Source: Mesostigma viride
Lineage: Eukaryota > Streptophyta > Mesostigmatophyceae > Mesostigmatales > Mesostigmataceae
Length of the DNA: 64,000 bases
Reading direction: 5' to 3'
Assembly (NCBI GenBank): GCA_009746045.1
Contig: RPFO01000026.1
Span: forward strand, 358,501 to 422,500
Each line of letters starts with the position of its first letter. The stretch's first letter is position 1. The position numbers and the translations under genes were made by a program. Below are positions 55,201 through 64,000 of this stretch, one piece after another. The notes under the pieces were generated by a model that saw nothing but the letters and a program-made list of their open reading frames with translations, made no database searches and had not been told where the DNA came from.

Positions 55201-58200
55201 CATGAACCAGCGAGGCTAAGGGCTGCAGGTGGGAAGGGACGTGTCTGTGAAGCTGGCAGGGGCGTGCTGGCGTGCACAGCCAGGACGGACGAAGAAAGGG
55301 AACAAGGTACAGCCGGGCGAGATCCAACTGCAATGGCACAGGCATTGGCCTGTGGCGGCAACAATGTTACCGGTCAATATATACATGGCAGCCCCGTAAA
55401 AAACTTTCAAAAAAACTTAAAAAAAAAAAAAACATGGAAGAGTTGTGTGGCACAACCTGCACAATGATGGCACCGCTGGCCATACAACCTGCAACACGAG
55501 CACTTTGTACGCGACCATGTTGAACCCATCAAGGCCTACGCAGCACAACCAGGTATGCACAACTGCACCCGTGTTTACGCGCATGGCCACACGGCACACA
55601 CATGGCTACACATGGCTTTGCATATGGTTTCCATATTCTCAAGGCCCTAAACCCAACAGATGGTACACCAGATAATTTCAAACTGATCGCCTCTAGTAAG
55701 GCCTTCGCGTGGTCCCCGTGAGCATACCACACGCGGCTTCATGGGGCGGTCCAAGAGGCAGGGGGACCCGCGGCAGCATGAGCATGAGGACACCAGCCAT
55801 CATAGCACATGACATCATCAACGAGACTCAGTACCCCAAAGGGCCAAGCACAGGACCAGGCCACCGGGCCTTACCTGGAGGTGCGCCAACCCGTCCAGCT
55901 TTTGAAGCTGCGCGCATCCACGACGGTTGACGACACGAGTTTGTGGGAGTGGGAGAGGGCGACAGAGGTTTTGTGGGAGGGGCTAGGGACGTTAGCCATC
56001 GGTATATGTGTCTGCTAGCCATAGGCCAACCGGCCATACATCGACTAGCCACACGTCTATCAGGCACCGGTGGATGAGAGGATGATGACACACACCTTGT
56101 TGTCCCCGTCATGGCTCAATAGAGAGGGGCCATGCCAAGTCATCGCAGCGAATTCACAGCACCTTATTGAAAAAGAAGTAGTGCACTGCCTTTCGCTGCC
56201 CAGTCGTGCGCAGAATACCGCAAGCCCTGTACACATCACGGACTGGCGGTGGTCCGCAACTATCCTGGGGCATTGCTGCGGGTGTGCAGACCAAAGGTAC
56301 CGATGAAGGAATCCCCGAGCAGTGACGCCGAGGAGCGATGAAGTTGCACAGCCACGAACCATCACGGCACGTTATTCTAACATCCATCCGTCACGAATTA
56401 TTCTAACATCCACCAGTCACGAATGATTCTAAAATCCGCCAGTCACGAATGATTCTAACATCCGCCAGTCACGAATTATTCTAACATCCGCCAGTCACGA
56501 ATTATTCTAACATCCGCCAGTCACGAATTATTCTAACATCCGCCAGTCACGAATGATTCTAACATCCACCCATCACATATGATTCTAACAGATGACCGTC
56601 ATATACTATTCTACATCCACCAATCAACAAGCGCAGCGTCAGCAGTGCTACAGCCGTACCCCGGCCTCCAAGGCACTACCAAGAGAGGGGAAAGCATCGT
56701 CCAGCAGCTGATTTACAGGTAGGGACGCTAGTAACTAGGAGGACTTTGGAGAACCGTAAAGCTTACAACAGCTAGCAGATCTTCTTACCATGGGCAAACC
56801 ACAAGAGAAAAAAGACCGAGCATGTTATTCTCGCCCTACTCTGCCTTACGTGTGCAGTACAGCAGCAGCACTTTGCTTACAATTCAACTAGAGCCGCAGT
56901 GCCTTGTTGTACGAGAGCTGTGTCTCTGCGGCGTGTTCACTCAGGCGTGTCACCTCACGCCTTCATGTCCGAGCGGTCCGTCCTTGTGGCACCTTGTTGA
57001 TGCACCGGCAAGTACGTGGATATGCGACAGCACCTGGTTGTCTACCACCTCACTGTGTGCGTCAGGCTTACCTGGCTGTACGGCAGGCCTATCATGATTG
57101 CACAACCTTGATATGCAAGAGGTATGCTGCTGTGCGTCTCTGCGTACCTTGTTGTTTGACAGGTCGAGCCGCGTGAGGCCGTGGGGAAAGCCGCTGCGCG
57201 TGCGGCTGCGGCTGATGCCCAGTGACATGCTGTGGGGGGGACGCGACTGGCCAAAGGAGCAGCAAGCAAGGAAAGACCGAGCGAAGGAACAAGGGCCAGC
57301 ACAGACACAAGGAGGCCACCATTAGGTAATGCCAGGGTGGGGGGTGAAGGTAAGCATGGGTTGATCTAGGTCAATCCAAGGTGAAACTTGGCACATGGGA
57401 TGAGTCTATTAATCAATTAAGGGACTCAAAGGGATGATTCCGTGGGATGGATAGGGAGCCGCTCTATTAATCCATTAAGGGATTCAATGGGATGATTCCG
57501 TGGGAGGGATAGGGAGCCGCTCTATTAATCAATTCAGGGATTCAATGGCATGATTCCGTGGGATGGACAGGGAGCCGCTCTATTAATCAATTAAGGGATT
57601 CAATGGGATGATTCCGTGGGATGGACAGGGAGCCGCGCCATGGGGACAAGCGTCGCATTAGACGATGCCTTCTGAAGGGGGATGGCTTTTCTTGACAAGG
57701 ACAGAAGGATTCGCGTTAGTGGTGGCGACGTGGGGCGGAGGGGGGCCACGCAGGGAGGGAGGGGGAGTGTCTACGTAAAGCACCGCACGAGCCTATAGGA
57801 GAAGCTAAAACCCGCTTTACATGCCCTCCACATGCATTGTTCCATCGTGCCACCATGTAGTTGCACACCCCAGGGATGTGGGCATGGACAGTGGGATCCG
57901 CCGTGCGATTGGGGGGGTATGAGTATTCCCCTGGGAGGGAACAAGCATTGGAGACCTCATCCCCTCAACGCTGTAGCTACAGGCCTCTCTTGAGGCTCAA
58001 CACCAAATCACGCGGCCAACAGCAATCCACCAAGGGCAGAGGGGGGATGAGCCGAGAACGGGTGGATGGCAGCCCAGAGGCAACGACACACCGGGAGGTG
58101 AACCACAGGCCACCGATAACATCCAGTGGCAGCAACCCCCACTGACCCAAACCAAGCAGAAGTCGTTAGGTTGGGTTGGGTTGGGTTGGGTTGGGTTGGG

Positions 58201-58375
58201 TTGGGTTGGGTTGGGTTGGGTTGGGTTGGGTTGGGTTGGGTTGGGTTGGGTTGGGTTGGGTTGGGTTGGGTTGGGTTGGGTTGGGTTGGGTTGGGTTGGG
58301 TTGGGTTGGGTTGGGTTGGGTTGGGTTGGGTTGGATGGATGTGTGTGAGTGTTTGGGTTGGATGGATGTGTGTGA

Positions 58376-58434
<59 letters not shown>

Positions 58435-60622
58435 GTGCAGGCATTCTGGGGGAGCCATACATGGCCAGAGGAAATGGTGCTTTCCCCCAGCTGTATTAAC
58501 CCAGCTCCCTTGCTTTCCACAGGCTTCTACTCAGCTACTCAGCCCCCTTGTTTTCCAAGATGGTACTATTGATGTTTCAGGATTGTGAAAAGATTACACG
58601 CTTGCCCCGTTGAGAGATACTGTAGCAGGGAGCCAATGTGCTCCCAGCACTACGACATTGCATGAGCTGCCTCGCCCCACCTTGTCCGACACCTCCAGGC
58701 TGCTGAGGTGGTTGTTGCCCAGCCGCAGGTACTCGAGGTTGAAGTACTCGCCGATGCCAGATATGTCATCAATCTAAGAAGAGGCAAGAGAGTAGAGATA
58801 GGCACGGGGCAGAAATTGGCAAAGTGCACAAGAAGAAGAGAACTATGGCAGAAGAGAGTTACTCGAAGGTCAAGTTACGCTCGGGAAGAATGTGCATTGC
58901 TAACGCACCTACCATCGTGAGCAGGGCATTAGAGAGGAAAGGCTGTACAACACGTATACTCATGAGCCGTAGTTTGCAAGGGAGGGGGGGGGGGGGGGGG
59001 GGGGGCAGGACCACTTTACAATTTGAGACGAGTGGGTTCAAGAGAAGTAAGCAGCCCAGAGCCAGGTATATGAGGCATCAGCACACGGACGCGTGCCCGG
59101 GGAAGGGGTATACAAGCAGCCACGCTACGTGTACCGTGCAACTTCAGGGCCGCCCGAAGCCCAGAAACATTTCCATTGATTATTCCCATTGAACCAGACT
59201 CAACGTAACCACAGACAATGGGCCAACGAACAGGCGACATTGAATTCACCATCATGAACTGGACAATTCCCTGTCAATTTCGTCCCGTGGCATCAGGGTG
59301 ACGACAAGAAATAAGGACTACCAGCAGTAGCGCGTTTTAGCAGAAATGAGCAACTAAGGATACGTATCCCGAACTTCAAACCTGTGCACAGTATTTCCTT
59401 ACCTCATTGCCGTAAAAATCAAGGAAGGAGACATGGCAAGCTGTAGCTCCCAGGGAAGCCTCTTCCGTGTCACAAAGGTCCTCTAGTTCTCTACTCCAAC
59501 GGCATGTTTTTAACCCTATTCCTCGACACGTGAGGACCAACGCCATAGCCAGTCAACCAGTCCACACAGGCAACTTTAACGCCAAATCTTTGTCCCAGAT
59601 AATTAAACAAGAATACACCAAAAAATTGCGTGGTCAGGAAGGCCCACAAAGGCATGCCACAAAAGACTTCTGCCCTGTTCTAAAAGATGATATAGTGAAC
59701 GCGGGCTTCCATTGCATCCGAGCATGAGTTAAATGCACAGGTCTATGAATGGCCAAGCCATGCCGAAAATCCACTATTTCGCCGCATAAAATTCCAATGG
59801 GCTTCGCGATGCCAGATCCTAGATTTGTTTGAGAACCTACATCGCTAAAATGGTGCTTTATCAAAGGACGGTGATGGCTCGCCTTTCCGAAGCCTTTTCC
59901 AGCGCTCTGAACAGGCTCTGAATGTCCAAAATCCAGCGATCTGGCCCTGAATGGAAATTAATTATGACGCTTGACTCCGCTGTTAAAGCCCGGCGCGACG
60001 CCTTAAGATCCCGCGAACAGTTGACGCAAGATTCTACTATCTTACCCTGCCAGCGTGTAAAGTGGAACCAACATGAAACAACTTGCACACAACGGCTATA
60101 AAACTAACCAACTTTTACTAAAACTTGCACACAACTGCTCAGCCTGGTTGAAGCATCGAGCGGGCTGACATACACGGAAATCAGCGCGTGGATCGCAAAC
60201 ATGCCCAGCCGACCAGCTTGGGACAACCTTCTACAAGCAATTCCCGCAGGATGGCATACCCTCATGACAACCCCGCGCAAACCCCTACAAATCGGGGAAT
60301 GGGTGAGCTATTACCCGGATCGCGACACGTCCGTACATAAGGGCTGCATTGATAGTCGTTGCGGTCGCGTCGACGTGCGTTGCCATACAATTGCTGCAGG
60401 AGACACCAGACGGTCAAGGACTTCTCGGCAAATTGATTACATCGTACGCCTACATTCCAGCATGTCAATGTGTAACGACTAAAAATGATCATCAACATCA
60501 TCCACAGTCCAATATGAAAGATCTTTTACCTGGGTTGCCTTCCTGAGTCGCAGAACTTCAAGTATCCGAGCAACGTTGAGATGGAAATTCCACAGCACGT
60601 GATTTAGGGAATCACAACCCCT
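49230..60622 (-). CDS. Leucine-rich-repeat protein with long disordered C-terminus
   Basis: Exons in order are one ending about 60541 (start unclear), about 59490-59403, 58773-58681, 57229-57148, 55907-55875, 55005-54931, 54127-53874 and 52748-49230. LRR segments include FLDFYGNE, IDDISGIGEYFNLEYLRLGNN, GLTRLDLSNNK, LQKLDGLAHLQ, CLVELDVSRNKLSSL and LKHLRLADNP, ending with a cap-like LPGLPMLDGQTLHRRE. SDS22-type repeats of this spacing usually form a protein-binding solenoid, often in cytoskeletal or ciliary proteins; the partner is unknown. The last exon encodes over 1100 residues of low complexity rich in Gly, Ala, Pro and Ser, with one charged helical patch, TWEQRQVLEEAAERKRRIL. One intermediate exon between 58681 and 57229 must be missing from my model, because the phases disagree (0 against 2). 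A frame change is needed at 50227-50236. Confidence 0.75.
50227..50236 (-). other. Homopolymer frameshift in the LRR gene
   Basis: The long last exon is open in one frame from 52748 to about 50230 and in another from about 50280 to the stop at 49230. The frames cross at a run of ten C (G on the coding strand). One further base would join them. Sequencing or assembly error is the simplest cause; a genuine slippage allele is possible. Confidence 0.7.
53636..53848. repeat. 29 bp minisatellite in LRR gene intron
   Basis: About seven copies of ACCAAAGGAAGGTACCCCAA plus CCATCGATT, the first ones variant. They lie in the intron 52749-53873, starting about 25 bases inside its 5' (high-coordinate) end. 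Confidence 0.9.
55875..55907 (-). other. 33 bp microexon of the LRR gene
   Basis: Acceptor GCGCGCAG and donor GTAAGG enclose 33 bases encoding LQKLDGLAHLQ in phase 0. This completes the LRR begun in the previous exon (LDLSNNK) and leads into CLVELDVSRNK. The fit to the LRR period makes the microexon convincing. Confidence 0.85.
56368..56628. repeat. 26 bp minisatellite in LRR gene intron
   Basis: Eight or nine copies of CACGAATTATTCTAACATCC plus GCCAGT, degenerate at the right end. They lie in the intron 55908-57147. Confidence 0.9.
57406..57637. repeat. 58 bp minisatellite, four copies, in LRR gene intron
   Basis: Four copies of a 58 bp unit starting CTATTAATCAATTAAGGGAT and ending GGGAGCCGCT. 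They lie in the intron region just upstream (in the gene's sense) of the exon at 57148-57229. Confidence 0.9.
58169..58435. repeat. (GGGTT)n array, (GT)n and an 18-base G run
   Basis: About 33 copies of the pentamer TTGGG (58169-58334) are followed by degenerate GGATGGATGTGTGTGAG units, a GT run and 18 consecutive G (58418-58435). It lies within an LRR gene intron. A second G run of 22 bases is at 58984-59005. Confidence 0.95.
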
Positions 60623-61249
60623 TGTAGACACAAAGACAAGCTCGTGTATAGACGGCCTCTGTGGAACTGAAGGTCGTCTATAGCCAAGGGGCTCTTATGG
60701 ATTGGACAACAAAGCCAAGCTTTATTATACCATGGTGAATCAAAACCAACGTAGCAACAATGGCGACCCCACGTCCTTGATATCGACGTGCTTGTCGAGC
60801 TTGCTCCAACCTTAGCCTGAAGAGAACCAATCAGAACCATGGAATCCTATACAAGATCTTCGTATCCATCCTAGTCACACAAAACAGAACAACACCACAC
60901 ACAGCCTGGCAGAATCTTTCCATGAGATCCAAATCTGTCGTGAGCACTGAAGTCCCAAAGGAGCATTTAAGACTCAATAGTACCAACTAACAAACTACAA
61001 CCCCACGTGGATCAGGCCACGACCAATGAGGGCTCCTATCAGTAGTATCAGCCAACAAACTACAACCCTACGTGGATCAGGCCACGACCAATGAGGGTTC
61101 CTATCAGTTGGCTGACAAAGTATCAGCTCCAAGTACCGTCGTCTTAGAAACCTCATAACTTTCTCAATACTGATCCAAAAGTCCTCGAATAAAAGCCAAA
61201 CATTCACAAAACAAAGGATGTAACAACAAAGTCATTTTTGCTTGTTACA
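60623..61249 (-). repeat. Probable 3' LTR of Ty3/gypsy element
   Basis: On the minus strand a purine tract, TTTGAGGGGGAGAT (about 61250-61263), precedes TGTAACAAGC, the expected LTR start. The end is placed at GTCTACA near 60623, giving about 627 bp with TG...CA termini. A TATAATAAAG-like signal lies near 60720-60730. An internal tandem duplication of about 60 bp, with CCTACGTGGATCAGGCCACG-like words, is at about 60990-61110. The 5' LTR lies outside the window, so the boundaries are provisional. Confidence 0.65.
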
Positions 61250-61263
61250 TATCTCCCCCTCAA

Positions 61264-61663
61264 AACTGGACCTCCCAGGTCCAATAGCCAACTCTTGAAG
61301 GCAGAGGAACATTGAACAGAAATCCACCATCTCTTGGGAAAAGCAGATGGGTTTTTACATCCCTGAAAACAGGGCCTCCTATCTCATAACATCTAGTCAC
61401 AGGTCTCTACAGCAAACAAGTCACTACCTTATCTACTATAAAGCCAGATAAACACTTCTCATAATACAAGGTCTTCCATTCAGCATCCTGGAACCTGGAA
61501 CTCTGGACTGGAACATCAGAACTGGACTGGAGCCCCCCCCCATCATCCATCCTGGAATCCCCCCCTCACACCACAATCCAAAGCACCTTCCATACTCTTC
61601 CCCCATCCTTCCCCATCCTCTTCCTGCACAGCTCTGTTCTTCACAGGCTATACCAATCCCCAT
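61264..61663 (-). other. Untranslated region between third ORF and LTR
   Basis: About 400 bp with no supported coding sequence between the stop of the downstream ORF and the polypurine tract. Confidence 0.5.
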
Positions 61664-62923
61664 TCACCCATCCTTGCCCCTGGTCCCAAACAAGGGAAAC
61701 TGCTCCACCATGTGAACCAAGTCTGGCCAGTTCCTGCTGACCTGCAGCACCATGCACGTCTCTGCAGCCCCTGCTGCCATCTGGGCAACATAACGCAGGC
61801 ATGTCCCTGGGTAGGAGAGAAGCACCACAGACTGGCTCTCAGGATCCATCACCCAAGTAGAAGACGTCTTGTGCCTGCTCACCCATGACCTGTACGCCCA
61901 CCAGAACTGGAGAAAGGTCTTGACCACTGACCACTTAGCACCTGTCAAAGGCACCAACACCCTCAATGGGGTCAGACGAACCTTGAGCTCCATGGTGAAC
62001 TTAGGCAACCCTGGGCTGCAGAAAAGGTTGGATGTCTCCAAAGGGAAGCACCCATTGACCGAGCTGGAAGAAGAAGGAGCCAAGTCAAAATCTCCCTGCT
62101 GCACTGAAAACTCCAACAACTCCATGTAGGAGGCCTCACCCATGCTCACTGGCTGGAACTGCATGAAGGCTCCTTTCAAAGCCTCAGGCAAGGTGGTCAA
62201 CATATCCTGCCCCTCTGCAGGTCTCATGTCAATCTCAGGTCCTGGAGTCAAGGCAAACATCCTGTGCAACAGGTGGCCCACAAAAGGAGAGCCAATCTCA
62301 TACAGGCTGGTGTGCAACTGAGACAAGACCTCCTCCACATAACCCTCAGGGCTCACTTCCCCCTCCTCCCTGTTAAGGGCAGCCACTGCCTTGGCCAGCG
62401 TCTCACAATGCTCACAAGGTCCCGTGCACTTCCTGTGATCCACATAGGCCACCACATTCTTGACAGGTACCACATGACGAGGAATCTGAATGATGGGAGT
62501 GCTGCTGGAGCTGAGAGCTATGTTAACACCACTCCCCATCTGGGGCTGGGACAAGGACAACCCCTGAAGAAGCTCCTGTAGCTTATCCTGCTTGGAGATC
62601 ACTGAATGCAAGAGCTTGTTAATGGTATCCATCTGCTGACCCCTCCTAAGGTCACGCCTGACAATACTGTCAAACAGGGATTCCACATAACTCATGGGGT
62701 TGGGGTTTCTGGATGCATACCCGTGACCCCTTCCTCCGTGGTGGCGCCCAGGCCCAAGTTGGGGTACGTGAACTCCTCCTCCATCTGGGACCACACAGCA
62801 TGCACGAAGAAACCATTCGTTAGTCCTGAGATATAGGAAGGGGAGCAGTGGTTTGCACCAACTCAGTATACCAAGAAGGAAGAGTGAGCCCCTTCTTTTG
62901 GCAATACTCCTGGACCACTTCAT
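61664..62923 (-). CDS. Extra ORF downstream of pol in the Ty3/gypsy element
   Basis: This minus-strand frame is open for 419 codons and overlaps the end of the integrase ORF in another frame. The likely start is an internal Met, for example MSYVESLFDSIVRRDLRRGQ near 62693, since the first 75 codons read like out-of-frame integrase and linker. Visible features are a helical stretch, QMDTINKLLHSVISKQDKLQ, a small Cys cluster, HRKCTGPCEHCETL, and a C-terminal half rich in W, F and L. I see no signal peptide or clear membrane span, so it is not an obvious envelope gene. No family is recognised. The position after integrase and before the polypurine tract places it where some Ty3/gypsy elements carry a third gene. 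Confidence 0.65.
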   Translation of the reverse strand: MKWSRSIAKRRGSLFLLGILSWCKPLLPFLYLRTNEWFLRACCVVPDGGGVHVPQLGPGRHHGGRGHGYASRNPNPMSYVESLFDSIVRRDLRRGQQMDTINKLLHSVISKQDKLQELLQGLSLSQPQMGSGVNIALSSSSTPIIQIPRHVVPVKNVVAYVDHRKCTGPCEHCETLAKAVAALNREEGEVSPEGYVEEVLSQLHTSLYEIGSPFVGHLLHRMFALTPGPEIDMRPAEGQDMLTTLPEALKGAFMQFQPVSMGEASYMELLEFSVQQGDFDLAPSSSSSVNGCFPLETSNLFCSPGLPKFTMELKVRLTPLRVLVPLTGAKWSVVKTFLQFWWAYRSWVSRHKTSSTWVMDPESQSVVLLSYPGTCLRYVAQMAAGAAETCMVLQVSRNWPDLVHMVEQFPLFGTRGKDG

Positions 62924-63999
62924 GGCAGTGAGTCAAGTCAGACAACCACAGCCATGTGGCAGTAGACTCTAACTCTCCTTTCCAGTGCACCTTAAACTGC
63001 AGCTGCTTGGTCCTACCCTTTCCTTTGACTCTGTGAGCCACCAGCTGCTCCACTTCATATATCCTCTCCCCCTCAGTATCCAGCTCAAATGGTAATGGAG
63101 CAGAAAGGCGTCCCTGCAAGGTATTGCGTTTATACAGTTTGAGCTGGGCCAGGTGAAACACGTTAGTCTTAAGCCTCCAGTGGGAAGGCACCTGGACTTG
63201 AACTACAGTCCCATAGTGGAAGGTGTCCAGGACAGGGTAAGGTCCCAACCACAAGGGTTGCAGTTTCCTGCATTGCTCCTTTTCAGGTAGCACACGATTA
63301 GCCTCCAAGAGCACCAGGTCACCAGGAGCCACAAAGGTGTGTGTAGCCAACATCTGTTGCCAAGCATTGTTTAAATACTTGTCCTGTGCATGCAACATCT
63401 GAGCAGCCACCATACTGTGAGCTTCCTGGAAGGATGCAATCAACTGGTGGACAGAGGTTAGGCGTCTTCTGAAGGGGCCTTCAGCATCCCTATCAGGTAA
63501 CTCCAGGTCAAATGGAGTCAAGGGGCACTGGCCATGGCAAATGACAAATGGAGACATTTGGTGAGGAGCCAGGGGTGAGTTGTTGATGGCAAACTCTATG
63601 AAGGGAAGTTTCTTGTCCCATTCCTTGTTATCATGGGTACAATAGTGCTTCTGGCATTCCCGTACAATACGGTTCAGCCTCTCCACAGCCCCCGTGCTGG
63701 CACACCTGTATGCTACTCCAAAGGCCAACTTAGTGTCTAGGATGTCAAAGAAGGACTTCCAAAACCCAGACATCCACAAGGGATCCTGGTCAGTGATGAT
63801 TACACGTGGCATGCCATGCAATCTGTACACTCCTTCATGAACAACTCTACACACTGGGCAGCTGTGAGATGGGCATTGCAGGGGATGAGGTGGCACATTC
63901 TAGACAGCCTGTCCATCACCACTAGTATCCTGTCATTGCCAGCATCAGAAACAGGCAAGCCACAAATGAAGTCCATGGTCACACTGATCCAGGGTCGAA
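62820..63999 (-). pseudogene. Ty3/gypsy chromovirus integrase with chromodomain
   Basis: This is the C-terminal part of a pol polyprotein. The catalytic triad positions are visible: Asp in TMDFICGLP (about 63980), Asp in IITDQDPLW (about 63790) and Glu in GAVERLNRIVRE (about 63680). A GPY/F-type module follows (LWLGPYPVLDTF, FHLAQLKLYK), then a chromodomain (IYEVEQLVAHR, FKVHWKG, ATWLWLSDLTH), the part that guides chromoviruses to marked chromatin. The frame changes once near 63838, between ELFMKE and VYRLHGMPRV, by what looks like one missing base. This copy may therefore be inactive or carry a sequencing error. RT, RNase H and gag lie beyond the window edge. Confidence 0.9.
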
Positions 64000-64000
64000 G

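Noticed and set aside
58169-58334. Telomere or interstitial telomeric repeat
   Set aside because: TTGGG is not a telomeric unit I can tie to this genome, and the array is inside a gene.
59861-60088. Possible additional LRR gene exon with QSLFRALEKASERR
   Set aside because: No clear acceptor and donor pair, and no LRR pattern.

Overview
This is eukaryotic nuclear DNA. It holds three large intron-containing genes with canonical GT-AG introns, long polyglutamine tracts, many micro- and minisatellites, and several families of LINE-like and LTR retroelements. Exons are GC-rich, introns and spacers are mixed, and there is no operon structure or bacterial signal. The mix suggests a unicellular alga or other protist, but I cannot name the lineage from sequence alone.

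Layout. 1-1060: fragment of an ORF1-bearing retroposon (minus). 1506-3475: two tandem repeat units that share 421 bp and 129 bp blocks. 4965-7849: decayed LINE reverse transcriptase (minus), interrupted by a 222 bp element with a 10 bp target-site duplication. About 8100-8500: RT fragment of a different class. 12150-13480: remnant of a second LINE family. 14158-15815: LINE tails and a 400 bp hexanucleotide array. 16123-24678: NOT3/CNOT3, the CCR4-NOT subunit, seven exons, minus strand. 24679-26139: intergenic region with a 184 bp Tc1/mariner-type MITE. 26140-39900: a giant DUF3638/DUF3645 NTPase-like gene, plus strand. 40056-46840: a nested pile of retroelements. 46841-49229: no supported gene. 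49230 to about 60620: leucine-rich-repeat gene, minus strand, with a very long disordered C-terminal part. 60623-64000: 3' half of a Ty3/gypsy chromovirus, minus strand, abutting the most upstream visible part of the LRR gene.

The three genes look independent. NOT3 and the DUF3638 gene are divergently transcribed from a shared 1.4 kb spacer. The first intron of the DUF3638 gene starts inside an 87 bp tandem repeat, so the same 5' splice site occurs eight times in the same reading phase. The LINE and short-element families share a 3' architecture of a small hairpin followed by a (TTAA)n-like tail, and several insertions can be ordered from target-site duplications and empty sites within this window. 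Exon boundaries were placed by hand from splice consensus, reading phase and remembered family patterns; nothing was checked by alignment or transcripts.
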